Assembly (NCBI RefSeq): GCF_900044055.2
Contig: NZ_FCOX02000004.1
Span: 186,001 to 250,000, forward strand
Source of the DNA: Caballeronia calidae
Lineage (GTDB): Bacteria > Pseudomonadota > Gammaproteobacteria > Burkholderiales > Burkholderiaceae
Direction of reading: 5' to 3'
DNA length: 64,000 nucleotides
This document shows, piece by piece, positions 27,199 through 34,587 of the stretch (within the stretch, counting starts at the first letter, position 1; each line of letters opens with the position of its first letter). The translations under genes and the position numbers were made by a program. The notes under the pieces are model-generated. The model ran no database searches and was not told the DNA's origin. It saw only the letters and a program-made list of their open reading frames with translations.

Positions 27199-27960
27199 TC
27201 AGGGCATCAGCTGACCGCCGTTCACGTCGATGATCTGCCCGGTCACGTAGCGCGACATCGCTTCCGATGCGAGATACAGGAACGCGCCGCTGCAATCGTC
27301 CGGTTCGCCGATGAAGCCCATCGGAATGGATTTGCGGAAGGATTCGAGCTGCTCGGGCGACGTGAAGCGCTCCTGGAACGGCGTCTGGATCACGCCCGGC
27401 GCGACGGCATTCACGCGGATGCGGTCCGGCATCAGCTCCTTCGCCATGCCTTTGGTGATCGTGCTGACGAAGCCTTTGGACGCCGCGTAGAGCAGCGCGC
27501 CCGGCCCGCCGCCGTTGCGCGCCGCGACCGATGTCACGTTGATGATCGAGCCGCCGCCGCCCGAGCGCAGCGACGGCAGCGCCGCGCGCGTGAACGCGAC
27601 GACCGAGCGCGCGTTGATGTGCATGATTTCGTCGAAGAGCTCGTCGCTCGCGGAGGCGATCGGCTCGCGCTTCACGAGGCTGCCCGCGTTGTTGATGAGC
27701 ACGTCGATCTTGCCGAAGGTATCGACGACCTGCGCGACGGCGGCGTCGATGGCCTTCGAATCGCGCACGTCCGCGCCGACGGTGATCGACGTGACGCCGA
27801 GTGCGCGCACGTCCTTCGCGACTTCCTCGGCCTTGTCCTTCGAGCTGTTGTAGTGCACCGCGACATTCGCGCCGTATTGCGCGAACGCGCGCGCCGCCGC
27901 CGCGCCGATGCCCGTGCTCGCGCCGGTGATGAGAATCGACTTGCCTTTCAGATCGTGCAT
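27199..27960 (-). CDS. Short-chain dehydrogenase/reductase
   Basis: The 253-residue classical SDR has the cofactor motif TGASTGIG (residues about 11-18), NNAG, a catalytic Ser in VTSVAA and YAASK (Tyr-x3-Lys). An Asn-Ser after the second strand (HYNSSKDK) suggests NADP(H) preference. It resembles 3-oxoacyl-ACP reductases but stands alone, so the substrate is open. The start at 27960 is the family start. Confidence 0.9.
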   Translation of the reverse strand: MHDLKGKSILITGASTGIGAAAARAFAQYGANVAVHYNSSKDKAEEVAKDVRALGVTSITVGADVRDSKAIDAAVAQVVDTFGKIDVLINNAGSLVKREPIASASDELFDEIMHINARSVVAFTRAALPSLRSGGGGSIINVTSVAARNGGGPGALLYAASKGFVSTITKGMAKELMPDRIRVNAVAPGVIQTPFQERFTSPEQLESFRKSIPMGFIGEPDDCSGAFLYLASEAMSRYVTGQIIDVNGGQLMP

Positions 27961-28171
27961 GAGTGCTCCGTATGGGAAGGGGTTTGAAGCGTTTGCCACA
28001 AACGAGAGTATGAAGCGAAGCGGGAAAGTGCGTTCGGCGGCGAGGGCGCCGGGAAGTGCGCGACAGCATGCCCGAGACACGGGGACGGATCAAGGCCGGG
28101 CACCATCGGCGGCGCGTGCGTGTCGAAGAAGGCGCGGGCAGGGCGCCCGCAACATTTCCGAGGAGACAGAC

Positions 28172-28639
28172 ATGGCATCGAAAGTCGATCCGATTCCGGA
28201 AGACCGTCGCGGCGTGATTCCGTACATGGCGGTGGCGGGCTGCGCCAGCGCCATCGACTTCTATACGAAGGTGTTCGGCGCGACCGAAACGTTCCGCATC
28301 GAGCAGCCGGACGGGCGCGTCGGTCACGCGGAGTTGGAGATCGGCGGGAACGTGATCTACCTGTGCGACGAGTTCCCGGACTACGGCACGGTCGGCCCGC
28401 TCTCGGTCGGCGGCACGCCGGTGATGCTGCATCTCTATGTGAAGGACGTCGACGCGGTCGCGCAACGCGCCGTCGACGAAGGCGCGACCGTCCTGCGCCC
28501 GGTCGAGGACCAGTTCTACGGCGACCGCGGCGGCAAGCTGCGCGATCCGTTCGGGCACGTATGGTGGATCGCCACGCACATCGAGGATGTGTCGCCCGAG
28601 GACATGCGCGAGCGCGCGCGCAAGCTGTTCGGCGGCTGA
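28172..28639 (+). CDS. Glyoxalase/VOC superfamily protein (PhnB-like)
   Basis: The 155-residue protein has the two-repeat VOC layout: IPYMAVAGCASAIDFYTKVFGA followed by a second half with KLRDPFGHVWWIATH. The DPFGHxW motif is typical of PhnB-like proteins. A good ribosome binding site (GAGGAG) precedes the ATG. Metal and substrate are unknown. Confidence 0.88.
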   Translation: MASKVDPIPEDRRGVIPYMAVAGCASAIDFYTKVFGATETFRIEQPDGRVGHAELEIGGNVIYLCDEFPDYGTVGPLSVGGTPVMLHLYVKDVDAVAQRAVDEGATVLRPVEDQFYGDRGGKLRDPFGHVWWIATHIEDVSPEDMRERARKLFGG

Positions 28640-28654
28640 TGCGCGCGAGGCGCG

Positions 28655-28849
28655 TCAGTCCGCCGCCAGCGGCGCTTCCTCGGATTCGGACGCTTCGAAC
28701 GAATAGTGCTCGACGACGCGCTTCACCGAGCTGCGGAACGCCGCGACGAGATCCGAGCGGATGCCGCTGCTCGGATACGACAGCGCGTACTCGTATTCGG
28801 AGTATGCATCGAGAACGGAGCCTTTCTGCGTAAGGGTTTGCGGGGTGCG
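28655..28849 (-). pseudogene. 3' remnant of a host gene cut by the prophage
   Basis: An open frame of 64 sense codons runs leftward, reading ...TPQTLTQKGSVLDAYSEYEY... then SGIRSDLVAAFRSSVKRVVEHYSF and ending EEAPLAAD-stop. Composition is protein-like, but there is no start codon, and the frame hits TAA (28850-28852) where the AT-richer prophage sequence begins. I do not recognise the family. The missing 5' part should lie beyond the right end of the prophage. Confidence 0.6.
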
Positions 28850-28878
28850 TTAAAAATTCGTCTAATAGATTACCAAAA
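28835..28878. other. Probable left attachment junction (attL)
   Basis: Host-type coding sequence stops between about 28835 and 28852, and an AT-rich segment leads straight to the integrase stop codon. No tRNA or tmRNA gene is present, so integration used a protein-coding gene. The core cannot be set without the right junction. Confidence 0.5.
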
Positions 28879-30000
28879 TCAGCCAGTCTTTTGGGGGAGC
28901 TGAACCTCGACCCAATGCTGTCCCCGGACGTCAATGTAGAGCTCGGTCATGGCTTTGGAACTATGCCCCAAAAGCGCCTGCGCGAACTTCTCGCCATTCT
29001 GCTCCGCGTGCAGTCGGGCGGTCAGAGACCGGATCTCGTGAAAGGTGGTAGGCGTGAGCCCTTCCGGGGTCTCTATTTCATTCTCCTGCGTAGCCTTCTC
29101 CCGTGCCGCGATGAACGCCCCGTTCAACGTTTCGTAGCTCACCGGCTTGCCCCGCATCGAGGAGTATCGCCCATCGCAGAAGTGGATCAGATGTCGGCTC
29201 ACGACATTGTCCCGGCACTGCGAGATGGCCCCGGCAACGGAATGCTCGCCCAGTGCAACATCGAGCGGGATTTTTATCTTCGTCTTCCCGTTCTTCTTAA
29301 GCTGATCCACCCACAGGAAGCCGTCGCGCACGTCGTCGAAGCGCATCTTCCTTACGTCGCTCACGCGTTGCCCGGTGAGAAGGGCTAGCAGCAGCGCGTT
29401 CTTGAGCCACTGCTGGTCGGCTCTCTTATAGATGGCCCAAAAATCGTCTTTCGTCATTCGCGCGCGTTTGACTTCCGTTTTCGGCTTGAGCACGGATTCG
29501 ACCGGGTTCCGGCCGGCCTCGACTAATCCGTGCGTGATCGCGTCGCGGAAGATGTCCTTCAGACGCGTGCGAATGTTAGTCGCTTGAGTTGGACCACGCG
29601 ATCGCTCCGCTTCCTTGATTAGGTCAGCCGCATCCTTGGGCGTGAACTGGTCGATCGGTTTGCTTGCGCGCGCATCATCACGAATTGCTTTAATCTGCGA
29701 TTTGTAATTTTTAACGGTGTTTGGCTTGCGGTCCTTGGTGTACTCATTCTGATAGTCAACACAATGCTCGGCCAGGGTCTTCTTGCCATCGCCGGTCAGC
29801 GCGAGCAGATTTTGCTCATCCAGATTCCGAGCAATTTCCAAATTCGCTCGCTTGACCTTCTTGATTGCCGCTTCTAGATCTCTACCGAGGCCAGCCGATT
29901 TCCCCGTCAGTGGGTTCTTGAACCAGAGGTAGCCATTGCTATTTTGGTAGAGATTATTAGGCCAGGTTCGACGGGTAGCCTGTCGTTTGCGCGCGTTCAC
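28879..30000 (-). CDS. int: Tyrosine-recombinase integrase
   Basis: The 373-residue protein has an N-terminal arm-binding region (NNLYQNSNGYLWFKNPLTGK), a core-binding helical domain (about residues 75-175), and a catalytic domain with Arg in LLTGQRVSDVRK (about 212), HEIRS (HxxR, about 318), GHSSKAMT (about 346) and Tyr in ELYIDV (about 354). It inserts and, with excisionase, removes the prophage. Its gene overlaps the excisionase gene by four bases and faces the left junction. Confidence 0.95.
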   Translation of the reverse strand: MNARKRQATRRTWPNNLYQNSNGYLWFKNPLTGKSAGLGRDLEAAIKKVKRANLEIARNLDEQNLLALTGDGKKTLAEHCVDYQNEYTKDRKPNTVKNYKSQIKAIRDDARASKPIDQFTPKDAADLIKEAERSRGPTQATNIRTRLKDIFRDAITHGLVEAGRNPVESVLKPKTEVKRARMTKDDFWAIYKRADQQWLKNALLLALLTGQRVSDVRKMRFDDVRDGFLWVDQLKKNGKTKIKIPLDVALGEHSVAGAISQCRDNVVSRHLIHFCDGRYSSMRGKPVSYETLNGAFIAAREKATQENEIETPEGLTPTTFHEIRSLTARLHAEQNGEKFAQALLGHSSKAMTELYIDVRGQHWVEVQLPQKTG

Positions 30001-30194
30001 ATCGTCCTCTCAAGCAGGTCGCATTCTGACGGGACATATTCCGCCTTCGGGTCTACGAAATAAGTTCGGCCGATCTTTTTCGGCTGCGGCGAAATGCGGC
30101 CATCGTGGACCCATCGAAGCAGCGTGCTAGGGTGAAACGTGTTTTCGCCGAAAACTATCACTGCCCATTCAGACAGCGGAATCAATCGCGGCAT
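29997..30194 (-). CDS. Excisionase-like DNA-binding protein
   Basis: The 65-residue protein MPRLIPLSEWAVIVFGENTFHPSTLLRWVHDGRI... is a MerR/AlpA-like winged helix, with PSTLLRWVHDGRISPQPKKIGRTYFVDP as helix-turn-helix and wing. Its stop overlaps the integrase start (ATGA). By position it is the recombination directionality factor. Confidence 0.85.
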   Translation of the reverse strand: MPRLIPLSEWAVIVFGENTFHPSTLLRWVHDGRISPQPKKIGRTYFVDPKAEYVPSECDLLERTM

Positions 30195-30229
30195 GATGCA
30201 TCCCCTCGATTTGCGTTCGATGTTGTTTG

Positions 30230-30358
30230 CTACTCGTCCTGCTCATCGCCGCACCAGTCGCAATCGGATGCTGGCGCAATGCCGTGGCGGCAGGTTTTTG
30301 GCTCGTCGTCGTATGCGGCGTCCGGCTCGTCCCAGTCGTCATCTTGTTCTTCGATCAT
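30230..30358 (-). CDS. Small acidic Cys-containing protein
   Basis: The 42-residue protein opens MIEEQDDDWDEPDAAYDDEP and ends with CRHGIAPASDCDWCGDE, whose C-x2-H... C-x2-C spacing suggests a metal-binding knuckle. It overlaps the preceding gene by ATGA, supporting translation. Function unknown; similar short acidic proteins are common in phage left arms. Confidence 0.6.
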   Translation of the reverse strand: MIEEQDDDWDEPDAAYDDEPKTCRHGIAPASDCDWCGDEQDE

Positions 30359-30624
30359 TGGATATTCCTCTCTTTGCTCGGCTCATTGATGAGCGCACGA
30401 ATCGTCCTGGCGAGGCTTGCTGCGCAGTCCATGTGCTGCATCAACTCGATCAGCCGAGCTCTCTCAACAACCAGATCGCATTGATACGCCGCGAGCTCAT
30501 ACGCCTCGCGCTCGATCGCTTTGGCGAAGCCTCGGTAGTTGAAGTCCTCGAAGGTGTCATGCATCGAATAGCGGCGGCACGTGAATTCTGCCTTGAGCGC
30601 GTGGATCTTTTCTGTAGTTAGCAT
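30355..30624 (-). CDS. Uncharacterised phage protein
   Basis: The 89-residue helical protein starts MLTTEKIHALKAEFTCRRYS. No motif is recognised. It sits in the leftward operon and its stop overlaps the start of the 42-residue gene. Confidence 0.6.
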   Translation of the reverse strand: MLTTEKIHALKAEFTCRRYSMHDTFEDFNYRGFAKAIEREAYELAAYQCDLVVERARLIELMQHMDCAASLARTIRALINEPSKERNIQ

Positions 30625-30639
30625 GGGGCGTCCTCGTTG

Positions 30640-31020
30640 CTAGACGCGGCTCAGAGCGCGTATGGCGTCGGCACACTCCGACATGGACTTCATCGCGCAG
30701 CTGCATCGTGTCGGCGAATGGCGTTGGATTTCCAAGACCGCTTCCAGCGCCCGTTCTAGTGCTTGGTGCTCGAAGTGCTTATCTAAGCCGCGTTGCGCCA
30801 TCAGGCGTTCGACCATTCGTTTGTCGATGATGGTTCGTGGGGCGACACCGCTTCTGCGTGCGGCTTGCCACCCGATCCATCGGTTGTTCAGCCACTCCAG
30901 GTAAGTGCCGTCCTCGTATGTCGCATGCTCCAGCGCCTTCTTCGTAAGTTTCAACGAGAGCATTGCAGTCTCGAAGGCTTTACGCTCATCCATGAATTTG
31001 CTTAGTTCTTCGTCGGTCAC
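30640..31020 (-). CDS. Uncharacterised phage protein
   Basis: The 126-residue, mostly helical protein includes YLEWLNNRWIGWQAARRSGV, a motif often seen in small phage left-arm proteins, and ends with a cysteine pair (TRCSCAMK). It is coupled to the upstream gene by an ATGA overlap. Function unknown. Confidence 0.65.
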   Translation of the reverse strand: MTDEELSKFMDERKAFETAMLSLKLTKKALEHATYEDGTYLEWLNNRWIGWQAARRSGVAPRTIIDKRMVERLMAQRGLDKHFEHQALERALEAVLEIQRHSPTRCSCAMKSMSECADAIRALSRV

Positions 31021-31736
31021 TTTCCGCTCTCCTTTGCCAGTTCGCCAGCGAAGTTGAACAGGTCGTCATCGCAGTGAAACGACCAGCCCTTTTCTTCGCT
31101 CCATCCGTCGCCGTGTTCTTCGGCCAGCGCCATAACGCGCGTCCAGTCGATGTTGTCGGGCAGGTGCGCAGCCGATTCGCCACCGCCAAAAGCCATCTGT
31201 GCTTTCTGCCATCGATTCGGCTCGTTACTCGCCCCGGCTGCGTCGATAGCAGGGGAAGCGGTATTCTCGTCGCACGCGAAATTGGCCCATTCTTCAGCCA
31301 TCGCATCGGGAAGATAGCCCTTGTTTTCCGCTCGTTCGAGCGCGGCAATCAGCGCATCGAAGTGTTCATTGACTCGCACCAGCTTCCATCCTTGCGGCTT
31401 CGTCCCCGCTGTGTCGGAGAAGTCTTTCCCGGTGAGTTCCTTGAACCGCTGCTCGAATACGGGCAAACAGCGCTTGGCGGCATCAATGTCTTGCGCGCTA
31501 ACTTCCCCCGCTGTGTCGGCGATCACTGGGGCGGATGCGGCGGCTTCGATGGCACCAATTGCCGCGTCTGCGATCTCAGCTACGCGCGAGTCATCCTCGG
31601 CCACAAGCGAGAAGTCGTCAGCGCTCATCGTGCCGTAGCCCCATGCGCGCCATACGCGCAAGCAGTCGTAGGCATCGCCCAAGGCTTCAGCTACCGCGTC
31701 GCATACTGCTTGGCGTTGCTCGTCGGTCAGTTCCAT
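31017..31736 (-). CDS. Uncharacterised phage protein
   Basis: The 239-residue acidic protein starts MELTDEQRQAVCDAVAEALGDAYDCLRVW, after GGAG at good spacing; the longer frame upstream is HNH sequence in another frame. Central and C-terminal parts contain Trp-rich acidic helices (GDGWSEEKGWSFHCDDDLF). No catalytic motif is recognised. Confidence 0.65.
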   Translation of the reverse strand: MELTDEQRQAVCDAVAEALGDAYDCLRVWRAWGYGTMSADDFSLVAEDDSRVAEIADAAIGAIEAAASAPVIADTAGEVSAQDIDAAKRCLPVFEQRFKELTGKDFSDTAGTKPQGWKLVRVNEHFDALIAALERAENKGYLPDAMAEEWANFACDENTASPAIDAAGASNEPNRWQKAQMAFGGGESAAHLPDNIDWTRVMALAEEHGDGWSEEKGWSFHCDDDLFNFAGELAKESGK

Positions 31737-31767
31737 TCTCTTTCTCCAATCTCTCTCGCTATGGCGG

Positions 31768-32100
31768 TTACGAGGCGGCGAACAAATCGCCGATCGCCTT
31801 GCGCGCGCGGCGTGTCTCGCGTGCGGTCCGCGCGTGATGCTCGGCGTCATAACCGAGATGACATCTCTGGCACCAGCAGCGCAGGTTGCTGAGATCACAG
31901 TTTTCCGGAACATGGTCAAGATGCGCTGTAGTGAGCACTACCTTGCTGCCGGTCTCAGGATGCGGCTGTCCGTTCTCGGCGCGGCAATCAGGCCACTTCG
32001 GCGAGCCCTCGCAGCAGTTGCCAGATCGCTCTCGTACGGCAGCAACAATAGCCTTCCAGTTGGCTGGATAACGGGTTCGGTTTTCAGGCTTGATCGGCAT
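31768..32100 (-). CDS. HNH-type nuclease-like protein
   Basis: The 110-residue protein has CRAENGQPHPETGSKVVLTTAHLDHVPENCDLSNLRCWCQRCHLGYDA, quoted in parts: LTTAHLDHVPE carries the core HxxH-like histidines, and CWCQRCHLGYD gives the zinc-binding Cys pair and the closing Asn/His region of HNH families. The start at 32100 follows GGAGACAG. Its place in an early operon suggests a nuclease of unknown target; it is not next to the terminase. Confidence 0.7.
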   Translation of the reverse strand: MPIKPENRTRYPANWKAIVAAVRERSGNCCEGSPKWPDCRAENGQPHPETGSKVVLTTAHLDHVPENCDLSNLRCWCQRCHLGYDAEHHARTARETRRARKAIGDLFAAS

Positions 32101-32368
32101 GGCTGTCTCCAAATAGATCGCCCTGAAGCTTGCCCTTGCTCGACTCCGAAAGGTGCGCCGGGCAGAAGTGTGCATCGGTGCCGACCTGGTGCGCGTGCAC
32201 GGCACACAGGTGCCGATCGCAGGTCTTTCCGGTCTTCGTGCGAAAGTCGCATTGAAACCCGCTTGGCACGCTGCATCAGTCGACGGAGCAGCGCTGCACA
32301 CGCTTGCGACCTCGCGTGCAGACGATTCCGGATATGCCGCCGGGGAGGCGGAAGGGCGTACAGGGCAT
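32084..32368 (-). pseudogene. Zinc-binding phage protein interrupted by an in-frame TGA
   Basis: From ATG 32368, four bases after the RT stop, the frame reads MPCTPFRLPGGISGIVCTRG and continues to RCSVD, then TGA (32276-32278), then CSVPSGFQCDFRTKTGKTCDRHLC and FCPAHL to 32084. The two halves form one cysteine/histidine-rich protein: cysteines flank the stop on both sides. A single GGA-to-TGA change would explain it. The distal half can still restart at GTG 32269. Whether the product is made is unknown. Confidence 0.6.
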
Positions 32369-32372
32369 GGCA

Positions 32373-33500
32373 TCATCTCTTCTTGTAGGTCTTCGTGAAT
32401 GCAACGTCTACGGCATGGCCGCGAGCGCGGATGACGTTCGCGAGTTGCGCGCGGTCATAGTGACTGGCCGTCGCCTGCCGTAACAGACCGAAATAGGAGT
32501 TACCGACTTCTAGCAGCTCGGTTGCTGGCGTGCATGCGACGCGTCGCAGGGCTTCGTTCCGCGTCCGCTTCCGCGTCGCACGGTGCCACGGCTTGATGAC
32601 TTGCCCGACAAAATCGACGCCGCGCGCGACTGGCTGCAGGATCGTCTTGCGCGGATTGATCCGCACGCCAAGATGCGCCGGCAGGAACGCTGTCACGTCC
32701 TCTAGGATCTCGTTCAAGCGTGCCGCTGACTCATCGAGGAACAGAAAATCGTCGACGTATCGGATGTAGTGCCGCACACCGAGAATGTGCTTCGCGCGCT
32801 GGTCGAGTACGTCGAGATAGACATTCGCAAAGAACTGGCTCGACAGGTTTCCGATCGGCAAGCCGAGATGCGCAGGCTGTCCGATCAGGCGTTTGTGAGA
32901 CGGCACGCGTTCCATCATCGCCGGGGCACCTCGGTAGACGAAGTCGGCCCGTGGATCGTGCATCAGCACGAGCTCGGTCAGACTGCGCCAGAAGGGCTCG
33001 CGGATCTTCGAGAGAAGCAGATCCAACACAATTCGTTTGTCGATGCTGACGAAGAAGTTCGCGAGGTCGCATTTCAGGTAATACGCTGGGCGCGACCAGT
33101 TTTGCGTAATCGATCGAACTTTCGCTTCGAGGCGCCGCGCTGCGTAGAGCGTCCCGCGACCCTTGATGCACGCGCACGAATCGGCGATGAACGATCGCTC
33201 GAAGAACGGTCCGATGCGGTTGTACAGCAGGTGATGCACGATGCGGTCGCGAAATTCCGCCGCCCACACTTCGCGCGGCTTCGGTCTCGTGATGACGAAG
33301 CAGATCGAGCCGCCAGGGCGATACCTTCCATCGGCTAGCTCGTCGTGCAGTTCGCGCAAATTGCGTTCGAGGTTCATTTCGAAGGAGAGCGCGGCATTGC
33401 TGTTGCGCTTCGTGCGCCGACAGTCGAGATAAGCCTCGACGAGGTCGGCGAACGTAAAACCATCTTTCCAATCTGCGGACGGCGCGGGCGCGGAACTCAT
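32373..33500 (-). CDS. DGR reverse transcriptase
   Basis: The 375-residue RT makes the mutagenised cDNA of the diversity-generating retroelement. Domain order: FTFADLVEAYLDCRRTKR opening, RPGGSICFVITRPKPREVWAAEFRDRIVHHLL (quoted in part), first catalytic Asp in YYLKCDLANFF (about 145), the DGR-type LPIGNLSSQFF motif (about 215-224; SQ where other RTs have QG), and YVDD (248-251). A C-terminal thumb follows (NSYFGLLRQATASHYD). ATG 33500 lies inside the template repeat and has no good Shine-Dalgarno sequence; the frame is open further upstream to 33800. Confidence 0.95.
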   Translation of the reverse strand: MSSAPAPSADWKDGFTFADLVEAYLDCRRTKRNSNAALSFEMNLERNLRELHDELADGRYRPGGSICFVITRPKPREVWAAEFRDRIVHHLLYNRIGPFFERSFIADSCACIKGRGTLYAARRLEAKVRSITQNWSRPAYYLKCDLANFFVSIDKRIVLDLLLSKIREPFWRSLTELVLMHDPRADFVYRGAPAMMERVPSHKRLIGQPAHLGLPIGNLSSQFFANVYLDVLDQRAKHILGVRHYIRYVDDFLFLDESAARLNEILEDVTAFLPAHLGVRINPRKTILQPVARGVDFVGQVIKPWHRATRKRTRNEALRRVACTPATELLEVGNSYFGLLRQATASHYDRAQLANVIRARGHAVDVAFTKTYKKR

Positions 33501-33561
33501 TGTTCTGTTCGTTGTAGTTCTGGTTGCCGTTGTTGAAGTTCTGATACCAAGCCCAGCCGGA
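33469..33561 (-). repeat. DGR template repeat (TR)
   Basis: On the minus strand this 93-bp element reads as eight AAC and one AAT codon among invariant TGG, CAG, TAC and GAG codons, an adenine-loaded design. It matches VR1 (34115-34203) and VR2 (34597-34688) except at adenines. Its 3' part, from GAGTTCCGCG to GTCCGCAG, is adenine-poor and identical in all three copies, as expected of the site where cDNA integration begins. It overlaps the start of the RT reading frame. Confidence 0.95.
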
Positions 33562-33582
33562 TGTATCGTGCTATCTACATCG

Positions 33583-33604
33583 CCCGGCCGATCGCTCGGC
33601 CGGG
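33583..33604 (-). other. Perfect GC-rich hairpin between avd and TR
   Basis: A 9-bp perfect inverted repeat (CCCGGCCGA, 33583-33591; TCGGCCGGG, 33596-33604) has a 4-base loop. It lies 21 bp upstream of the TR in the transcript. No T-tract follows on the minus strand, so it is unlikely to be a terminator. It may structure the template RNA. Confidence 0.75.
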
Positions 33605-33702
33605 AAACTGCGCCGGACCGTGCCGCACTCCGGCGGTCGGTATCCGTGATGCGCATGGCGGTGGCCTCGTGAGCCAGCGGCACGACCAGATTGAAAGATC
33701 GC

Positions 33703-34077
33703 TCAGCCATGGAAGCCTTGGCCTCCACGGTGCGGGCGACTTGCGGCGTTTTTCCAGCCGTTGGCCTGCTTCCCGATGCTCGTCGTCTGCTCGATCGCAC
33801 CGGCGTAAGCCGGGCGGGCGATCAAGCGCTTGTCCATGCCAAGCCGAAGAAGCAACTCGATAACCTGTAGGCGCTCGATCAGCTCATTGAGATGAGGCGA
33901 CTTGTCGGTCGCGACGTTGGCGCGGAACACCAGCACCATGATCTCGATGCATTCCGCGCTGATCTTCTCGCCGATGGAGCGCTTGAAGTCGCGGGGCATG
34001 TTCTTGACTAGGTCGGTCACGACATCGAGCAGCGTATATGCCGCTCGATAAATGGGCAGTTGGGTATGCAGTGCCAC
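33703..34077 (-). CDS. avd: DGR accessory variability determinant (Avd), four-helix bundle
   Basis: The 124-residue, basic, all-helical protein (MALHTQLPIYRAAYTLLDVVTDLVKNMPRDFKRSIGEK... in part) matches the S23-like four-helix-bundle family to which Avd belongs. In DGRs it forms a pentamer that binds RT and the template RNA and is needed for mutagenic retrohoming. The GTG start (34077) is six bases after the first target gene. The C-terminus (ASRPHRGGQGFHG) is disordered and basic. Confidence 0.88.
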   Translation of the reverse strand: MALHTQLPIYRAAYTLLDVVTDLVKNMPRDFKRSIGEKISAECIEIMVLVFRANVATDKSPHLNELIERLQVIELLLRLGMDKRLIARPAYAGAIEQTTSIGKQANGWKNAASRPHRGGQGFHG

Positions 34078-34083
34078 GGCGTT

Positions 34084-34557
34084 TTAAATGATCAAATTAC
34101 TGAAGGGATAAAACCTGCGGACGGCGCGGGCGCGGAACTCATTGCTCTGCCCGTCGTAGTACTGGCGGCCGTAGGTGAAGTGCTGATACCAAGCCCAGCC
34201 GGAGTTTTCCTCGTGCTGTTGGCCCGACCAGTACCAGGCGCCTTCGAACTCCTCCTTCAGGTTGGCGAACAGGAGCGATTGCTCGCGGCGCGTCGGCAGT
34301 TCACCGCCTTGCTCAGCGGCCCATTCACCGGCACGCTTCCATTCGGCGTCTTCGATCTCGCCAGGCAGCAAGATCAGGTGGTAGTCCGCTTCGCGTTCAT
34401 CGCCGAGCACGAGACCGGCGTAGCGCTCACCGGGCGCAAGGGGAATCTTGACGCCTGCAACAACGTATTCCGTCGCTTTCGGTTGTTTCTTGAACTCTTC
34501 GATCATGGCGCTGATACGCGCATGCTCGCTCTGGATTACTTCAAGCGTGATCGTCAT
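34084..34557 (-). CDS. DGR target 1, DUF1566-like protein with variable C-terminus
   Basis: The 157-residue protein has a short helical N-terminus (1-30) and a DUF1566-like domain: YAGLVLGDEREADYHLILLPGE, GGELPTRREQSLLFANL, AWYWSGQ, then the variable segment 119-148. Diversified residues are H126, T128, Y129, R131, Y133, D135, G136 and S138, all encoded by AAC or GAA in the template. The invariant frame (GWAWYQ, NEFRARAVRR) fits a C-type-lectin-like scaffold displaying a variable surface. There is no signal peptide. Its ligand is unknown. Confidence 0.92.
   Translation of the reverse strand: MTITLEVIQSEHARISAMIEEFKKQPKATEYVVAGVKIPLAPGERYAGLVLGDEREADYHLILLPGEIEDAEWKRAGEWAAEQGGELPTRREQSLLFANLKEEFEGAWYWSGQQHEENSGWAWYQHFTYGRQYYDGQSNEFRARAVRRFYPFSNLII
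34115..34203 (-). repeat. DGR variable repeat 1 (VR1)
   Basis: Aligned without gaps to the TR, ten bases differ, all at template adenines (A to C 3, A to T 2, A to G 5). A further A to G occurs in the final AGA codon. No non-adenine base differs across the 89 bp. Confidence 0.95.
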
Positions 34558-34587
34558 TGCGATGCTCCGTTGAAAATTGATGAAGGG

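Noticed and set aside
28640-28878. A tRNA or tmRNA gene as integration site
   Set aside because: No cloverleaf, no TTCGA arm and no CCA-like end found on either strand; the sequence reads as the end of a protein gene.
32276-32278. Selenocysteine or recoding at the TGA in the zinc-type gene
   Set aside because: No SECIS-like hairpin was evident right after the TGA, and the aligned position between Asp and Cys fits Gly lost by one base change.
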